Below, piece by piece: positions 14,877 through 24,278 of a stretch of DNA of 64,000 bases. The stretch is taken from NCBI GenBank assembly GCA_934477125.1, contig CAKSOL010000002.1, positions 1 through 64,000 on the forward strand, written 5' to 3'. Origin of the DNA: an uncultured Eubacteriales bacterium (GTDB lineage Bacteria > Bacillota > Clostridia > Oscillospirales > Acutalibacteraceae). Under the pieces are notes generated by a model. The model saw only the letters and a program-made list of their open reading frames with translations. It was not told where the DNA came from and did not search any database. Every line of letters starts with the position of its first letter. Positions within the stretch are counted from its first letter, which is position 1. A program made the translations under genes and the position numbers.

Positions 14877-16445
14877 ATGAAAAAGGGAATAATAACCGAA
14901 AAGCCGATTATGCCGAAAGCAATAATTGCCGCCGAAAATGTTGATAATCCGGAACAGCTTTTAACTGAAAAACCGTATTGCGTATCTTTCAGCAGAACCC
15001 GCTGCGCACATTTCGCCGGGCGCGTCTCGCGCGTACTGCTGGACTTCGGAAAGGAAATATCCGGTGGAATACGCGTTATCATTGCCGCCGCTTCAAAAAA
15101 CGCAAGACTGCATATTCGCTTCGGCGAATCGGTTTCCGAGGCGTGCGCAGGGCTTACCCGCAAAAACGCCGGAAATGACCATTCGCCGCGCGATATAAGA
15201 GTCTCGGTTTCTAAGATGTCCGACCTTACCTTCGGTCAGACCGCCTTCCGCTTCGCCTTAATAGAGCCGGTTGGAGATACCGAACTGTTTATACAGAATA
15301 TTCTCGGCGTCTGCCGTATTCCGCAGTTTCCGTATGAGGGATATATCCGAACCGACGATGCTGAGCTTAATAGAATTCTCGATACCGCCGCATATACGAT
15401 AAAAATGAACTGCCAGAACGGCTATATATGGGACGGTGTTAAGCGTGACAGACTTGTTTGGTCGGGAGATTTGCACCAGGAGATAATAACGTCTGCGTAT
15501 TTGTTCGGCGATATTGAGAATGCTCCGAACTCTTTGGAATTTCTGCGCGGAGATACCGCTCCGGGCGAATGGATAAACAGCATACCGACGTATTCCGCAT
15601 GGTGGGTTATCAATCTTTGCAGCTATTCGGAGCTTACCGGGAACAGGGAATTTTTTGAATGCAATTCTGACTATGCCCGCGAAATTTTTTCTCTGATTAA
15701 CGGCAGTATAACCGAAAACGGAGAAATGAATTATGTAACGGACGGTATGAAATATTATCTCGATTGGCCGACATATTCAACTCCGGACGCCGAGACGGGA
15801 ACGGCGGCGCTTATGATTTATGCCGCGCGCCGCTATCTGAAATTTGAAAGCAACAGCGATTGCGAGGATATCTGCCGCAAGCTGGCTGCATACCTCGATA
15901 AACCCTGCGAGACAAAGCAGGTGAGGGCGTTTCAGATTCTGGCAGGGGGTAAGACCGACGGAGCCGCCGAAAAAATAGAGAAAAACGGAGCTCACGGTTT
16001 TTCAACCTTTATGAGCTATTATATTCTTTCTGCGGATGCCGCCTCAGGCGGAAAGGATATGCTTTCCCTGATAAAAAGCTATTTCGGCGCAATGCTTTCC
16101 CGCGGAGCTACGACCTTTTGGGAGGATTTTGACCTTGATTGGCTCTCGGGCTCAGGCAGAATTGACGAGCTGCCTGCTCCCGGAGAAAAGGATATACACG
16201 GGGACTACGGCAAATACTGCTATAAGGGCTTCCGTCATTCTCTTTGTCACGGCTGGAGCGCGGGCGTGTATTCCTTTGTCGTCGAATATATTCTCGGCGT
16301 TAAAATACGAAACGGCAGGGTTGAGACTGTCGAGCCTCATCTGCTCGGTCTTAAAGAAATAGAGGCGGAAATCCCAACTGCGGACGGTATGCTGCATATC
16401 AGCGTCGCGGACGGAAAAGCTCAGTATACTGTTAAGGCATATTAA
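14877..16445 (+). CDS. GH78-like alpha-L-rhamnosidase, cytoplasmic
   Basis: This 522-residue protein should hydrolyse terminal alpha-L-rhamnosides or related sugars. The catalytic (alpha/alpha)6 barrel carries the GH78 signature WDGVKRDRLVWSGDLHQE (about residues 183-200), including the Asp/Arg/Trp/Asp residues that bind the sugar. A small N-terminal beta domain (about 1-145) and a C-terminal beta segment flank the barrel. At 522 residues it is shorter than the 700-1000 typical of GH78 because the extra beta-sandwich modules are absent. No signal peptide is present, so it acts inside the cell on imported oligosaccharides. A strong bidirectional terminator follows. Confidence 0.85.
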   Translation: MKKGIITEKPIMPKAIIAAENVDNPEQLLTEKPYCVSFSRTRCAHFAGRVSRVLLDFGKEISGGIRVIIAAASKNARLHIRFGESVSEACAGLTRKNAGNDHSPRDIRVSVSKMSDLTFGQTAFRFALIEPVGDTELFIQNILGVCRIPQFPYEGYIRTDDAELNRILDTAAYTIKMNCQNGYIWDGVKRDRLVWSGDLHQEIITSAYLFGDIENAPNSLEFLRGDTAPGEWINSIPTYSAWWVINLCSYSELTGNREFFECNSDYAREIFSLINGSITENGEMNYVTDGMKYYLDWPTYSTPDAETGTAALMIYAARRYLKFESNSDCEDICRKLAAYLDKPCETKQVRAFQILAGGKTDGAAEKIEKNGAHGFSTFMSYYILSADAASGGKDMLSLIKSYFGAMLSRGATTFWEDFDLDWLSGSGRIDELPAPGEKDIHGDYGKYCYKGFRHSLCHGWSAGVYSFVVEYILGVKIRNGRVETVEPHLLGLKEIEAEIPTADGMLHISVADGKAQYTVKAY

Positions 16446-16455
16446 GACAATGCTA

Positions 16456-16493
16456 AAAAAGTCAGCCGACTGTTGGAAGTCGGCTGACTTTTT
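16456..16493. terminator. Bidirectional terminator
   Basis: Fifteen-base stem AAAAAGTCAGCCGAC (16456-16470) / GTCGGCTGACTTTTT (16479-16493) with an 8-base loop. It is T-rich on both sides, serving the plus-strand rhamnosidase and the minus-strand PFL gene that converge here. Confidence 0.9.
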
Positions 16494-16506
16494 ATATCCT
16501 ATAAAA

Positions 16507-17865
16507 TCAGTTTTTAAGACTTTGCAGCGGAGCGGGAATACGTCCGCCCCGGTCAATGAATTTTTTGCTTGAACGGTCAAGGTGCAGCGGCATTATAGGT
16601 CCTGAACCGAGCAGACCGCCGAATTCCAGCTCTTCGCCCGGCTTTTTTCCGATAGCCGGGATAACGCGGACTGCGGTAGTTTTTGAATTAACCATTCCTA
16701 TCGCTGCCTCGTCCGCTATAATAGCCGAAATGGTTTCTGCCGGAGTTTCTCCGGGAACGGCTATCATATCAAGACCTACGGAGCAAACCGCCGTCATAGC
16801 CTCCAGCTTTTCGATTGAAAGAGCGCCGGAACGCGCCGCGTCTATCATTCCTGCGTCCTCCGTTACCGGAATGAACGCGCCAGAAAGTCCGCCGACGGCG
16901 CTTGACGCCATAACTCCGCCTTTTTTAACCGCGTCGTTAAGCAGAGCAAGAGCGGCGGTTGTTCCGTGAGTTCCGCATTGCTCAAGCCCCATTTCCTCAA
17001 GAATATGAGCAACCGAGTCGCCGACAGCCGGAGTCGGAGCTAATGAAAGGTCAACTATTCCGAAAGGAACGCCGAGCCGTTTTGAAGCCTCTGAGCCTAC
17101 AAGCTGTCCCATACGGGTGATTTTAAACGCGGTTCTTTTGATTATTTCTGCTACCTCGCCGAAATCGCCGTCTGGGCATTTTTTCAGCGCCGCCCGAACA
17201 ACTCCGGGTCCCGACACGCCTACGTGAACAACGCAGTCCGGCTCGCCGACACCGTGAAACGCGCCTGCCATAAACGGATTATCCTCTGGCGCGTTGCAGA
17301 AAACAACTAACTTTGCGCAGCCTATGCAATCCCTGTCCGCCGTTATTTCTGCGGTTTTGCGAACGGTTTCTCCCATCAGCTTTACCGCGTCCATATTTAT
17401 TCCCGATTTGGTTGAGCCTATGTTGACCGACGAGCAGATGTTTTCGGTTTCGCTGAGCGCCTGGGGTATCGAGCGGATAAGCTCAAGGTCGCCCGCCGAA
17501 AATCCCTTGTGAACCAGCGCGGAATAGCCGCCGATAAAGTTTACCCCGGTAGCCGACGCCGCGCGCTGTAAGGCGCGGGCATACATAACCGGGTCGCCGC
17601 CGGACGCTGCCGCAATCATCGCTATCGGCGTAACCGAAATTCGCTTGTTGATTATCGGAATACCGTACTGCTTTTCAATATCGCAGCCCGTCTGAACCAG
17701 ATTTCCCGCGAGCCGGGTTATTTTTTCGTAAATCTTGCCGCAGGCGGCTTTCGCGTCCGAATCGGCGCAGTCAAGGAGGGAAATTCCCATAGTGATGGTA
17801 CGGATATCGAGATTGTCCTGCTGTATCATCGTTATGGTTTCCATAATATCGTTAAGATTAAGCAT
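16507..17865 (-). CDS. PFL family protein (UPF0210/DUF711)
   Basis: This 452-residue protein belongs to the UPF0210/DUF711 family, whose fold resembles pyruvate formate-lyase barrels. It carries the family N-terminus (DIRTITMGISLLDCAD) and conserved glycine-rich segments such as GVSGPGVVRAAL, FGIVDLSLAPTPAVGDSVA and GTHGTTAALALLNDAVKKGG. No glycyl-radical motif is seen, and the biochemical activity of the family is not established. It lies 14 bases after the ACT-domain gene with the ribosome site CGAGGT, a conserved two-gene pairing in Firmicutes that implies metabolite-sensing regulation of the larger protein. Confidence 0.93.
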   Translation of the reverse strand: MLNLNDIMETITMIQQDNLDIRTITMGISLLDCADSDAKAACGKIYEKITRLAGNLVQTGCDIEKQYGIPIINKRISVTPIAMIAAASGGDPVMYARALQRAASATGVNFIGGYSALVHKGFSAGDLELIRSIPQALSETENICSSVNIGSTKSGINMDAVKLMGETVRKTAEITADRDCIGCAKLVVFCNAPEDNPFMAGAFHGVGEPDCVVHVGVSGPGVVRAALKKCPDGDFGEVAEIIKRTAFKITRMGQLVGSEASKRLGVPFGIVDLSLAPTPAVGDSVAHILEEMGLEQCGTHGTTAALALLNDAVKKGGVMASSAVGGLSGAFIPVTEDAGMIDAARSGALSIEKLEAMTAVCSVGLDMIAVPGETPAETISAIIADEAAIGMVNSKTTAVRVIPAIGKKPGEELEFGGLLGSGPIMPLHLDRSSKKFIDRGGRIPAPLQSLKN

Positions 17866-17879
17866 TGGTTTACCTCGTT

Positions 17880-18149
17880 TTAAATGCGGTGCATCGAATT
17901 GAAAATATCCTCGTGCATAACGCGGATATCAAGACCGAGCTTTGAGCCTAAATCAGCCATATGCTCGCTGAACTCGGTGAAAGGACAGCTCATCTCCGAA
18001 ATATCCGTCAGCATTACCATAACGAACATATCCTGCAAAACAGACTGCGTTATATCAATAATATTCACCTTATACTGTGAACATTCCTGACTTACCTTTG
18101 CAATTATACCGAAAGTATCCTTGCCGATAACTGAAATTACCGTTCTCAT
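17880..18149 (-). CDS. ACT domain protein (UPF0237)
   Basis: This 89-residue single ACT domain is likely a small-molecule sensor, usually for amino acids. Its start RTVISVIGKDTFGIIAKVSQ shows the ACT beta-alpha-beta beginning, with the G-x-x-x-I/V loop where ligands bind. MFVMVMLTDISEM forms the second strand pair. It forms the first gene of a two-gene unit with the PFL-family protein, as in many Firmicutes, and reads from ATG 18149 behind GAGGT, downstream of a good sigma-A promoter. Confidence 0.93.
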   Translation of the reverse strand: MRTVISVIGKDTFGIIAKVSQECSQYKVNIIDITQSVLQDMFVMVMLTDISEMSCPFTEFSEHMADLGSKLGLDIRVMHEDIFNSMHRI

Positions 18150-18183
18150 TAAACAGACCTCGCTTTTTTACATCAATAGCAGT

Positions 18184-18212
18184 ATTTTACCATATAATTC
18201 ATATAAAATCAA
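18184..18212 (-). promoter_or_regulatory. Sigma-A promoter of the ACT-PFL operon
   Basis: On the minus strand TTGATT (18212-18207), a 17-base spacer and TAAAAT (18189-18184), 35 bases before the ACT-domain ATG. Confidence 0.65.
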
Positions 18213-18226
18213 TTAAAATCGGCGGC

Positions 18227-20149
18227 TCAGGGCTTTAAATTTTCAATTTCCCTGAGCCAGATGTCTGCCGACGCGTCCGACGGCATACGCCAGTCTCCGC
18301 GCGGGGACAGCGTAACCGAGCCAACCTTGGGACCGTCCGGAACGCAGGAACGCTTGAATTGCTGGCTGAAGAACCGTCTTGTGAACACCCGGAGCCATTT
18401 TAATACGGTTTCTCCGTTGTACTTTCCGCCGAACGAATACCTTGCAAGCCGGTATATTTTTGACGGCGTTTCGCCGAAACGCAGCATATGATAGAGGAAA
18501 AAGTCGTGCAGCTCATAGGGACCTACAAGATCCTCCGTCGGCTGGGTCATTTCGCCGTTTTCATCAACCGGCAGCAGCTCCGGCGAAACCGGGGTGTCGA
18601 GTATGTCGTTTAAAACGGTTTCAAGCTCTCCGCCTGCCGTTGCCGCCTCATAACGTACAATATACCGCACCAGCGTTTTGGGAACGGAGCAGTTGACGCC
18701 GTACATCGACATATGATCGCCGTTATAGGTTGCCCAGCCGAGAGCAAGCTCTGAAAGGTCGCCCGTTCCTATAACCATTCCGCCGGTTTTGTTGGCAATA
18801 TCCATAAGCACCTGCGTGCGCTCGCGTGCCTGGGAATTTTCAAAGGTAACGTCGTAAACAGAGCCGTCCTGCCCGATATCCGCAAAATGCTGCTTTACCG
18901 CCGCCGTTATATCAACGGTTCTGAGCGTAACTCCGAGTATCTCGCAGAGCTTAACGGCGTTTGAACGCGTCCTTGCGGTAGTTCCGAAACAGGGCATCGT
19001 AACGGCTAAAATATCGCTTGCGGGTCTGCCGAGCAGCCGCATGGCTCTTGCGGCAACAAGCAGCGCCAGCGTGCTGTCAAGTCCGCCGGATATGCCGATA
19101 ACCGCAGTTGCGGCGTGAGCGTGGGCAATCCGCTTTTTAAGCCCGTGCGACTGAATTGTCAGTATAGCCTCGGCTCTTTCGTTTACATCAAGCTCGGCGG
19201 ACGGAACAAACGGCGTTTGCGGAAATGTCCGCGTAAGGCGCGTATCCTTAATTTTAAGAGAAAATTCAACCGTTCGGCAGCAGCCGTTAAGCGTAACGAA
19301 CGAGGTGCTTTTCTGCCGCTCGTGTGCCAGCTTGAAAACGTCTGCCTCGCTGAAAATAATATCACTTTTCCCGAACGGCGGATTTTCCGCAAGCAGAGAG
19401 CCGTTTTCGTTTATCAGCATATGCCGCGAAAAAACCATATCCTGCGTGGACTCGCTGCTGTCGGCGCAGGAATAAATATATCCGCAGTTGAGCTTTGCGG
19501 CGGTAGAGGAGATAAGGGTGCGCCTGTAATCCGCTTTTCCGATAACCTCGTCCGAAGCGGAAAGATTGAGAATAATCTCCGCGCCAGCCCGGCAGAGCCG
19601 CTCGCTCGGCGGATTTACCGCCCATACATCCTCGCAGATTTCAACCCCAAAGGTGAACTCGCCGATTTCCCGGCAGCGGAAAATAATGTCGTTTCCCATA
19701 GGAACTGTTTGCCCGAACAGGGTTATCTGAGCATTTTCGGGCAGCGTTTCGGCAGACTCAAAATGCCTTTTCTCATAAAACTCCCCGTAGTTCGGAATAT
19801 GCGTTTTAACCGGAACACCCAAAATTTTCCCGTTTTGAATAACAACCGCGCAGTTGTATAGCTTTCCGTAGGCTCTGAGCGGTATTCCGACCGCGACCGT
19901 TATCTCCGTTCCCTCAGTTGCGCGGATAACAGCCTGCAAAGCCGAAAGGGAAGCGTCCAAAAGGGTTTTTGAAAAAAATAAATCTCCGCAGGTGTAGCCG
20001 GTTATGCAAAGCTCCGGCAGCGCAAGCAGCGCGGCACCGCCGTTTTCGGCGCGGACAATCTGCTCCGAAATTTTCGCGGCGTTTTCCGCCGGGTTTGCAA
20101 CCGATATTTCAACACTCGCCGCAGCAACCTTTATAAAACCGTCCTTCAT
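18227..20149 (-). CDS. nadE: Glutamine-dependent NAD+ synthetase
   Basis: This 640-residue enzyme catalyses the last step of NAD synthesis, amidating nicotinate adenine dinucleotide with glutamine and ATP. The N-terminal glutaminase (nitrilase fold) shows the Glu in LALPELCITGY, the Lys in VPVKTHIPNYGEFYEKR and the Cys in VEICEDVW. The C-terminal synthetase has the ATP-pyrophosphate loop GISGGLDSTLAL (about residue 350) and MVIGTGDLSELALGWATYNG. Length is typical of the long two-domain form. It has its own near-perfect promoter and is not part of the adjacent ACT-PFL unit. Confidence 0.97.
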   Translation of the reverse strand: MKDGFIKVAAASVEISVANPAENAAKISEQIVRAENGGAALLALPELCITGYTCGDLFFSKTLLDASLSALQAVIRATEGTEITVAVGIPLRAYGKLYNCAVVIQNGKILGVPVKTHIPNYGEFYEKRHFESAETLPENAQITLFGQTVPMGNDIIFRCREIGEFTFGVEICEDVWAVNPPSERLCRAGAEIILNLSASDEVIGKADYRRTLISSTAAKLNCGYIYSCADSSESTQDMVFSRHMLINENGSLLAENPPFGKSDIIFSEADVFKLAHERQKSTSFVTLNGCCRTVEFSLKIKDTRLTRTFPQTPFVPSAELDVNERAEAILTIQSHGLKKRIAHAHAATAVIGISGGLDSTLALLVAARAMRLLGRPASDILAVTMPCFGTTARTRSNAVKLCEILGVTLRTVDITAAVKQHFADIGQDGSVYDVTFENSQARERTQVLMDIANKTGGMVIGTGDLSELALGWATYNGDHMSMYGVNCSVPKTLVRYIVRYEAATAGGELETVLNDILDTPVSPELLPVDENGEMTQPTEDLVGPYELHDFFLYHMLRFGETPSKIYRLARYSFGGKYNGETVLKWLRVFTRRFFSQQFKRSCVPDGPKVGSVTLSPRGDWRMPSDASADIWLREIENLKP

Positions 20150-20201
20150 TTTGCCCTCCGATAAAACAATATAAATTACCTATTATACATATTATATATA
20201 A

Positions 20202-20230
20202 ATTTTATCGCGAACCGCCGTGTTTGTCAA
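20202..20230 (-). promoter_or_regulatory. Sigma-A promoter of nadE
   Basis: On the minus strand TTGACA (20230-20225), a 17-base spacer and TAAAAT (20207-20202), 53 bases before the nadE ATG. Confidence 0.75.
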
Positions 20231-20288
20231 GAAATTCCGTCAGTATTACGCAATTTTGAAAATATTGTTAATTTTTTTGCAATCTCTA

Positions 20289-20317
20289 TTGATTTTTGAC
20301 TTTCACGCGTTTATAAT
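20289..20317 (+). promoter_or_regulatory. Sigma-A promoter of pckG
   Basis: TTGATT (20289-20294), a 17-base spacer and TATAAT (20312-20317). The 20160-20380 region is very AT-rich and also holds the divergent nadE promoter. No CcpA-type or other operator was recognised. Confidence 0.65.
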
Positions 20318-20379
20318 ATATAAGGACGAAATTGGATTTTTTCCGTTTCGGTAAATTAAAGGTTAGGAGTTAATGAAAA

Positions 20380-22164
20380 ATGACGAATAACAAAACCGTT
20401 CTTAAATGGCTTGATGAAGTTAAAGAGCTCGTTCAGCCTGACAAGGTTGTTTGGATCGACGGCAGCGAGGAACAGCTTGACGCTATCCGCAAAGAGGCTG
20501 TTGAGTCCGGAGAGATGATAAAGCTCAATGAGGAAAAGCTTCCGGGCTGCTATCTTCACAGAACCCGCCCGAACGACGTTGCCCGCGTTGAGGACAGAAC
20601 CTTTATCTGCTCGCGCAAGGAAGAAAACGCCGGTCCTACCAACCATTGGTGCGACCCGCAGGAGATGTATAAGCGCCTTTATGATATCGCGCGCGGCTCC
20701 TATAAGGGCAGAACAATGTATATTATTCCGTTCTCGATGGGTCCTATCGGCTCTCCGCTTGCGAAAATCGGCGTTGAGGTAACCGATTCAAAGTATGTTG
20801 TTCTGAATATGGCTATTATGACCCGCGTCGGTCAGAAGGTATTTGACGTTTTGGGCGACTCGAACGACTGGGTGCGCGGACTTCACGCTTCCTGCGATAT
20901 TGACCCCGAAAAGCGTTATATCTGCCAGTTCCCGGAGGATAACACCATTATTTCGGTCAACTCCGCATACGGCGGAAACGTTCTCCTCGGCAAAAAGTGC
21001 TTTGCGCTCCGCATAGCCTCCTATCAGGGCTGGAAAGAGGGCTGGATGGCTGAGCATATGCTCATTCTCGGTCTGCAAAACCCCAAGGGCGAAATTAAGT
21101 ATGTAGCGGCGGCGTTCCCGTCTGCCTGCGGAAAAACAAACCTTGCTATGCTTATTCCGCCGAAATATCTGCGCGATAAGGGCTATAAGATTTGGACTGT
21201 CGGCGACGATATCTCCTGGATGAAGATAGGCGAGGACGGCAGACTTTATGCGATAAATCCGGAAAACGGCTTCTTCGGAGTTGCCCCCGGAACAAACGAG
21301 CATTCCAACTTCAACGCTCTTGAAAGCACCAAGAAGAACACCATTTTCACCAATGTTGCGCTTAACCTTGACGATAACACCGTATGGTGGGAGGGACTCA
21401 ATAAGAATCTGCCCGCTAACTGCATCGACTGGAAGGGCAATAAGTGGGACGCATCCAAGTTCGACAAGGCGGATAAATCCACCTATGCGGCTCATCCGAA
21501 CTCCCGCTTTACCGCTCCCGCGAAGAACTGCCCCTGCATCTCCGATGAATTTGATAAGGGTCAGGGCGTTCCGATTTCCGCTATTATATTCGGCGGCCGC
21601 CGCGCAAAGTGCGCTCCGCTGGTATATCAGTCCAAGGATTGGGTAAACGGCGTGTTTGTAGGCTCAACAATGGCGTCTGAAACAACGGCTGCCGCTGCCG
21701 GAGCAGTCGGCGTTGTCCGCCGCGATCCTATGGCTATGCTGCCTTTCTGCGGCTACAATATGGGAGATTACTTCCAGCATTGGCTTGATATGGGCGCCCG
21801 TCTCGGCGATAAGGCTCCTAAGATTTTCAATGTCAACTGGTTCCGCACCGACGATGAGGGCAACTTCGTATGGCCGGGCTTCGGCGATAATATGCGCGTT
21901 CTTAACTGGATTATTGACCGCTGCGAGGGCAAGGCTGACGCTGTTGAAACAGCAATAGGCTATGTTCCGCGTCCGGAGGATATTGACCTTACGGATCTTG
22001 ATATGGATATGGATACTCTCAAGAGCATCCTCAAGGTCGATAAGGATGTATGGTCTAAGGAAGCTGCTGAAATCGAAGAGCATTATAAGAAGTTCGGCGA
22101 TAAGCTGCCGGCTGAGCTGCGCGAACAGCTTGATAAGCTCAAGAGCAATCTTGAAAAGATGTAA
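20380..22164 (+). CDS. pckG: Phosphoenolpyruvate carboxykinase (GTP)
   Basis: This 594-residue enzyme interconverts oxaloacetate and phosphoenolpyruvate with GTP/GDP. It is the GTP form by length and motifs, unrelated in sequence to the ATP form of Bacillus. The kinase loop is FPSACGKTNLAM (about residues 247-258) and the metal-binding GDDISWMKIG comes next. PISAIIFGGRRAKCAPLVYQ is the guanine/substrate site, and the ending PRPEDIDLTDLDMD is also typical. In gut Clostridia it often runs in the carboxylating direction for succinate or propionate formation. It is monocistronic, with AGGAG 10 bases before the ATG at 20380 and a strong terminator after it. Confidence 0.97.
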   Translation: MTNNKTVLKWLDEVKELVQPDKVVWIDGSEEQLDAIRKEAVESGEMIKLNEEKLPGCYLHRTRPNDVARVEDRTFICSRKEENAGPTNHWCDPQEMYKRLYDIARGSYKGRTMYIIPFSMGPIGSPLAKIGVEVTDSKYVVLNMAIMTRVGQKVFDVLGDSNDWVRGLHASCDIDPEKRYICQFPEDNTIISVNSAYGGNVLLGKKCFALRIASYQGWKEGWMAEHMLILGLQNPKGEIKYVAAAFPSACGKTNLAMLIPPKYLRDKGYKIWTVGDDISWMKIGEDGRLYAINPENGFFGVAPGTNEHSNFNALESTKKNTIFTNVALNLDDNTVWWEGLNKNLPANCIDWKGNKWDASKFDKADKSTYAAHPNSRFTAPAKNCPCISDEFDKGQGVPISAIIFGGRRAKCAPLVYQSKDWVNGVFVGSTMASETTAAAAGAVGVVRRDPMAMLPFCGYNMGDYFQHWLDMGARLGDKAPKIFNVNWFRTDDEGNFVWPGFGDNMRVLNWIIDRCEGKADAVETAIGYVPRPEDIDLTDLDMDMDTLKSILKVDKDVWSKEAAEIEEHYKKFGDKLPAELREQLDKLKSNLEKM

Positions 22165-22191
22165 TTCAATATTCCTTTAAAAGGAAAAAAC

Positions 22192-22224
22192 AAAGCCGCA
22201 GGCGATTTCGCCTGCGGCTTTTGC
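22192..22224 (+). terminator. Terminator of pckG
   Basis: Fourteen-base stem AAAGCCGCAGGCGA (22192-22205) / TCGCCTGCGGCTTT (22208-22221) with a two-base loop, followed by TTGCTG. The AAAAC before it also lets it serve the minus-strand gene ending at 22236. Confidence 0.85.
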
Positions 22225-22235
22225 TGTTTGTATTC

Positions 22236-24278
22236 TTATGCTGATGCGGCTGAGGATTGCTGATTTTCCGAGCCGCCGTTTGAATTTTTGTTTGAGGATT
22301 TATTGCTGCTGCCGGACTTGCCTGAGCTTTTATCCGGCTTTTCGGGAGCGCTGCTGCCGTCCGGCTTTTCAGGGGGCGTTTGCCCGCCGTTCTGTCCGTT
22401 TCCGCCGTTTTGTCCGAAGCCTCCGGGCGGTTCCTGGCGCGTGCCGTTTCCGTCCGCGTTTTCCCCGTTCATATCCGGAGGAGCGGAGCCGGGCTGCTGC
22501 CCTCCCATACCGCCGTTCATTCCTCCTCCCATACCGCCGGATGAGCCGTATATAAGGTCGGTCATTTCAATGCTTGCGAGGGTTGTTCCTCCGGTTATAG
22601 CCGCATTCTGCGCATAACCGTTTTCATCTGCTCCCTCAACCGTTCCGGAGCATACAACCGTGTAGGTTCCGCCCTTAACTATCCCCGGTGCGGTAACGGC
22701 TGCGGATTGATACGCTTTGGCAGGCGTGAACGATACAATCGCCTTGCCGGAGGAATCGCATAGTGCAAAAGGCGTTCCTGCGCTCTGAGAAGAAAAGCTG
22801 CAAAGAATAGAACCTTGATTTTCCGCCTGCGAGAAGCCCTGCGCCATTCCGCTGCTGCCGAGAGCGATAACAACTCCTCCGCTTACGCTTGCCGTACCGT
22901 CGCAGTCAAGCGCGCCGTCGCCGTTGCTTGTCGGTCCGCTTACGAGCGTCACTCCGCCGGTAACGGTCAGAGAACCGTTTGAATCAAGACCGTCTCCCGA
23001 TGCGTTAACAACTGTATATCCTCCGGAAATCAGTATTTCGTATGAAGAACCGCTGAATTTGTCAGCCGCAAAGCTTCCGGGAGGAGTCTGACTGTCGCTG
23101 CCGCCTGCCGAATTTATTCCGTCGTCGCTCGCTGTTATATTTATTTCGCCGCCGGAGATTAGAACCCGGCTGCCCTCAAGACCCTCATAGCTTTTAAAAA
23201 CGGTTATTTTTCCGCCGGAAACAGAAAGGTCGTTATCGGCGTGAACTCCGTCATCGCCTGATGAAAGGGTGAATGTTCCCTCCGAAATAGCTATGCTGTT
23301 GTTTGAATGAACTGAGTCGTCGGCTGAGTCAACGGTATAGCTGCCGCCGGTTATCTGAATGTCAGAGCCTGCTTTTATTCCTTTGTATGAGCTGTCCGAT
23401 GAGCTGACCTTTGCCGAACTGCCGCCTCCCGAAACGATATTAACCGTTCCTTTTTCGCCGCGGAAAACCGTTTCAGCCTGAATGCCGTCGTTTGCGGCGG
23501 TTATATTTATTTCTCCGCCCGCAATATAAACATATCCGCGTGAGGAGTTCTCGCTGTTGTCAGAGCGTATTCCGTCGCTTCCGGCGTTCAGCGTTATTTT
23601 GCCGCCTCCTATTTTAACGCAGTCCTTGCCGTTCAGCGATACCTTTTGCGAGCTTATATTAAGCGTGCCGCCTGTTATAACAAGGTCGTCCTTTGAAACG
23701 ATTGCGTGCTTGTAATTACCTGTAACCGAGAGTGCTCCGCTGCCGTTTACCGTCAGGTCGCTGCGGCTGAAAATTGCAGCGTCTATGGTTGTTGAGCCGT
23801 CGGTTTCGGTGTATGAGCTGCCGTCTGAAACAGAGCTTTCCGTGTTGTCCGCAAGCGTTATAAACACCTTGTCGGCTGAGCTTATATATAATGCGTTGCC
23901 GGAGCTGTTTGAAAGCTTTAATCCGGAGAAAACAAGCTGAACCTTATCGTTTTCTCCTGCCGCAACCTTTATTTTTCCGTTAAAGCTGCCGCTGAGAATA
24001 TAGGTACCCTCCGAGCTTATTGTCAGAATGCCGTTCTTTACTGCGGCGCCGCTGCCATCTACCGTTCCGTCTGAACCGTCAAGAGCTATTTTGACTGCCT
24101 TTTTGGCGTCGTATTCTGCGTTCATATCGCGGTCTGTGAAACTGAAATCCATGCCGGAGGTGTCGGCAAGCGATGGACCTTCACTTGATGAATTATCGGC
24201 GGATTTTTTGCCGCAGCCGCATATTGATACGGCTAAAAGAACAGCCGCCGTCAAGATAGCTGTTATTTTCATTTTCAT
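22236..24278 (-). CDS. Cthe_2159-like carbohydrate-binding lipoprotein
   Basis: This 680-residue surface protein starts with a lipoprotein signal (LLAVSICGCGKK, lipid Cys about residue 22). Residues about 60-520 are a right-handed beta-helix built from repeats of the form ISGG-x-x-N/T-x-x-ASDDGI, with recurring pairs of Asp in SGDDGVHAD, SADDSVHSN, AANDGIQAE and ASDDGINSA. These Asp pairs are candidate Ca2+ ligands. This architecture matches Cthe_2159 of Clostridium thermocellum, which was reported to bind cellulose and acidic polysaccharides. The last 130 residues are a Gly/Gln/Pro/Ser-rich wall-spanning tail. The start overlaps the DUF4956 stop (ATGA), so it is co-translated with the VTC-DUF4956 genes. 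Confidence 0.88.
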   Translation of the reverse strand: MKMKITAILTAAVLLAVSICGCGKKSADNSSSEGPSLADTSGMDFSFTDRDMNAEYDAKKAVKIALDGSDGTVDGSGAAVKNGILTISSEGTYILSGSFNGKIKVAAGENDKVQLVFSGLKLSNSSGNALYISSADKVFITLADNTESSVSDGSSYTETDGSTTIDAAIFSRSDLTVNGSGALSVTGNYKHAIVSKDDLVITGGTLNISSQKVSLNGKDCVKIGGGKITLNAGSDGIRSDNSENSSRGYVYIAGGEINITAANDGIQAETVFRGEKGTVNIVSGGGSSAKVSSSDSSYKGIKAGSDIQITGGSYTVDSADDSVHSNNSIAISEGTFTLSSGDDGVHADNDLSVSGGKITVFKSYEGLEGSRVLISGGEINITASDDGINSAGGSDSQTPPGSFAADKFSGSSYEILISGGYTVVNASGDGLDSNGSLTVTGGVTLVSGPTSNGDGALDCDGTASVSGGVVIALGSSGMAQGFSQAENQGSILCSFSSQSAGTPFALCDSSGKAIVSFTPAKAYQSAAVTAPGIVKGGTYTVVCSGTVEGADENGYAQNAAITGGTTLASIEMTDLIYGSSGGMGGGMNGGMGGQQPGSAPPDMNGENADGNGTRQEPPGGFGQNGGNGQNGGQTPPEKPDGSSAPEKPDKSSGKSGSSNKSSNKNSNGGSENQQSSAASA

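Noticed and set aside
20373..20390. Five-codon mini-ORF (MKNDE) overlapping the pckG start
   Set aside because: The spacing from AGGAG is too short for efficient initiation, and the in-family start is the ATG at 20380. It is probably incidental.
22560..24120. DNA repeat array or CRISPR within the minus-strand lipoprotein gene
   Set aside because: The periodicity is at protein level (beta-helix turns of variable length), with diverged DNA and no constant spacers.
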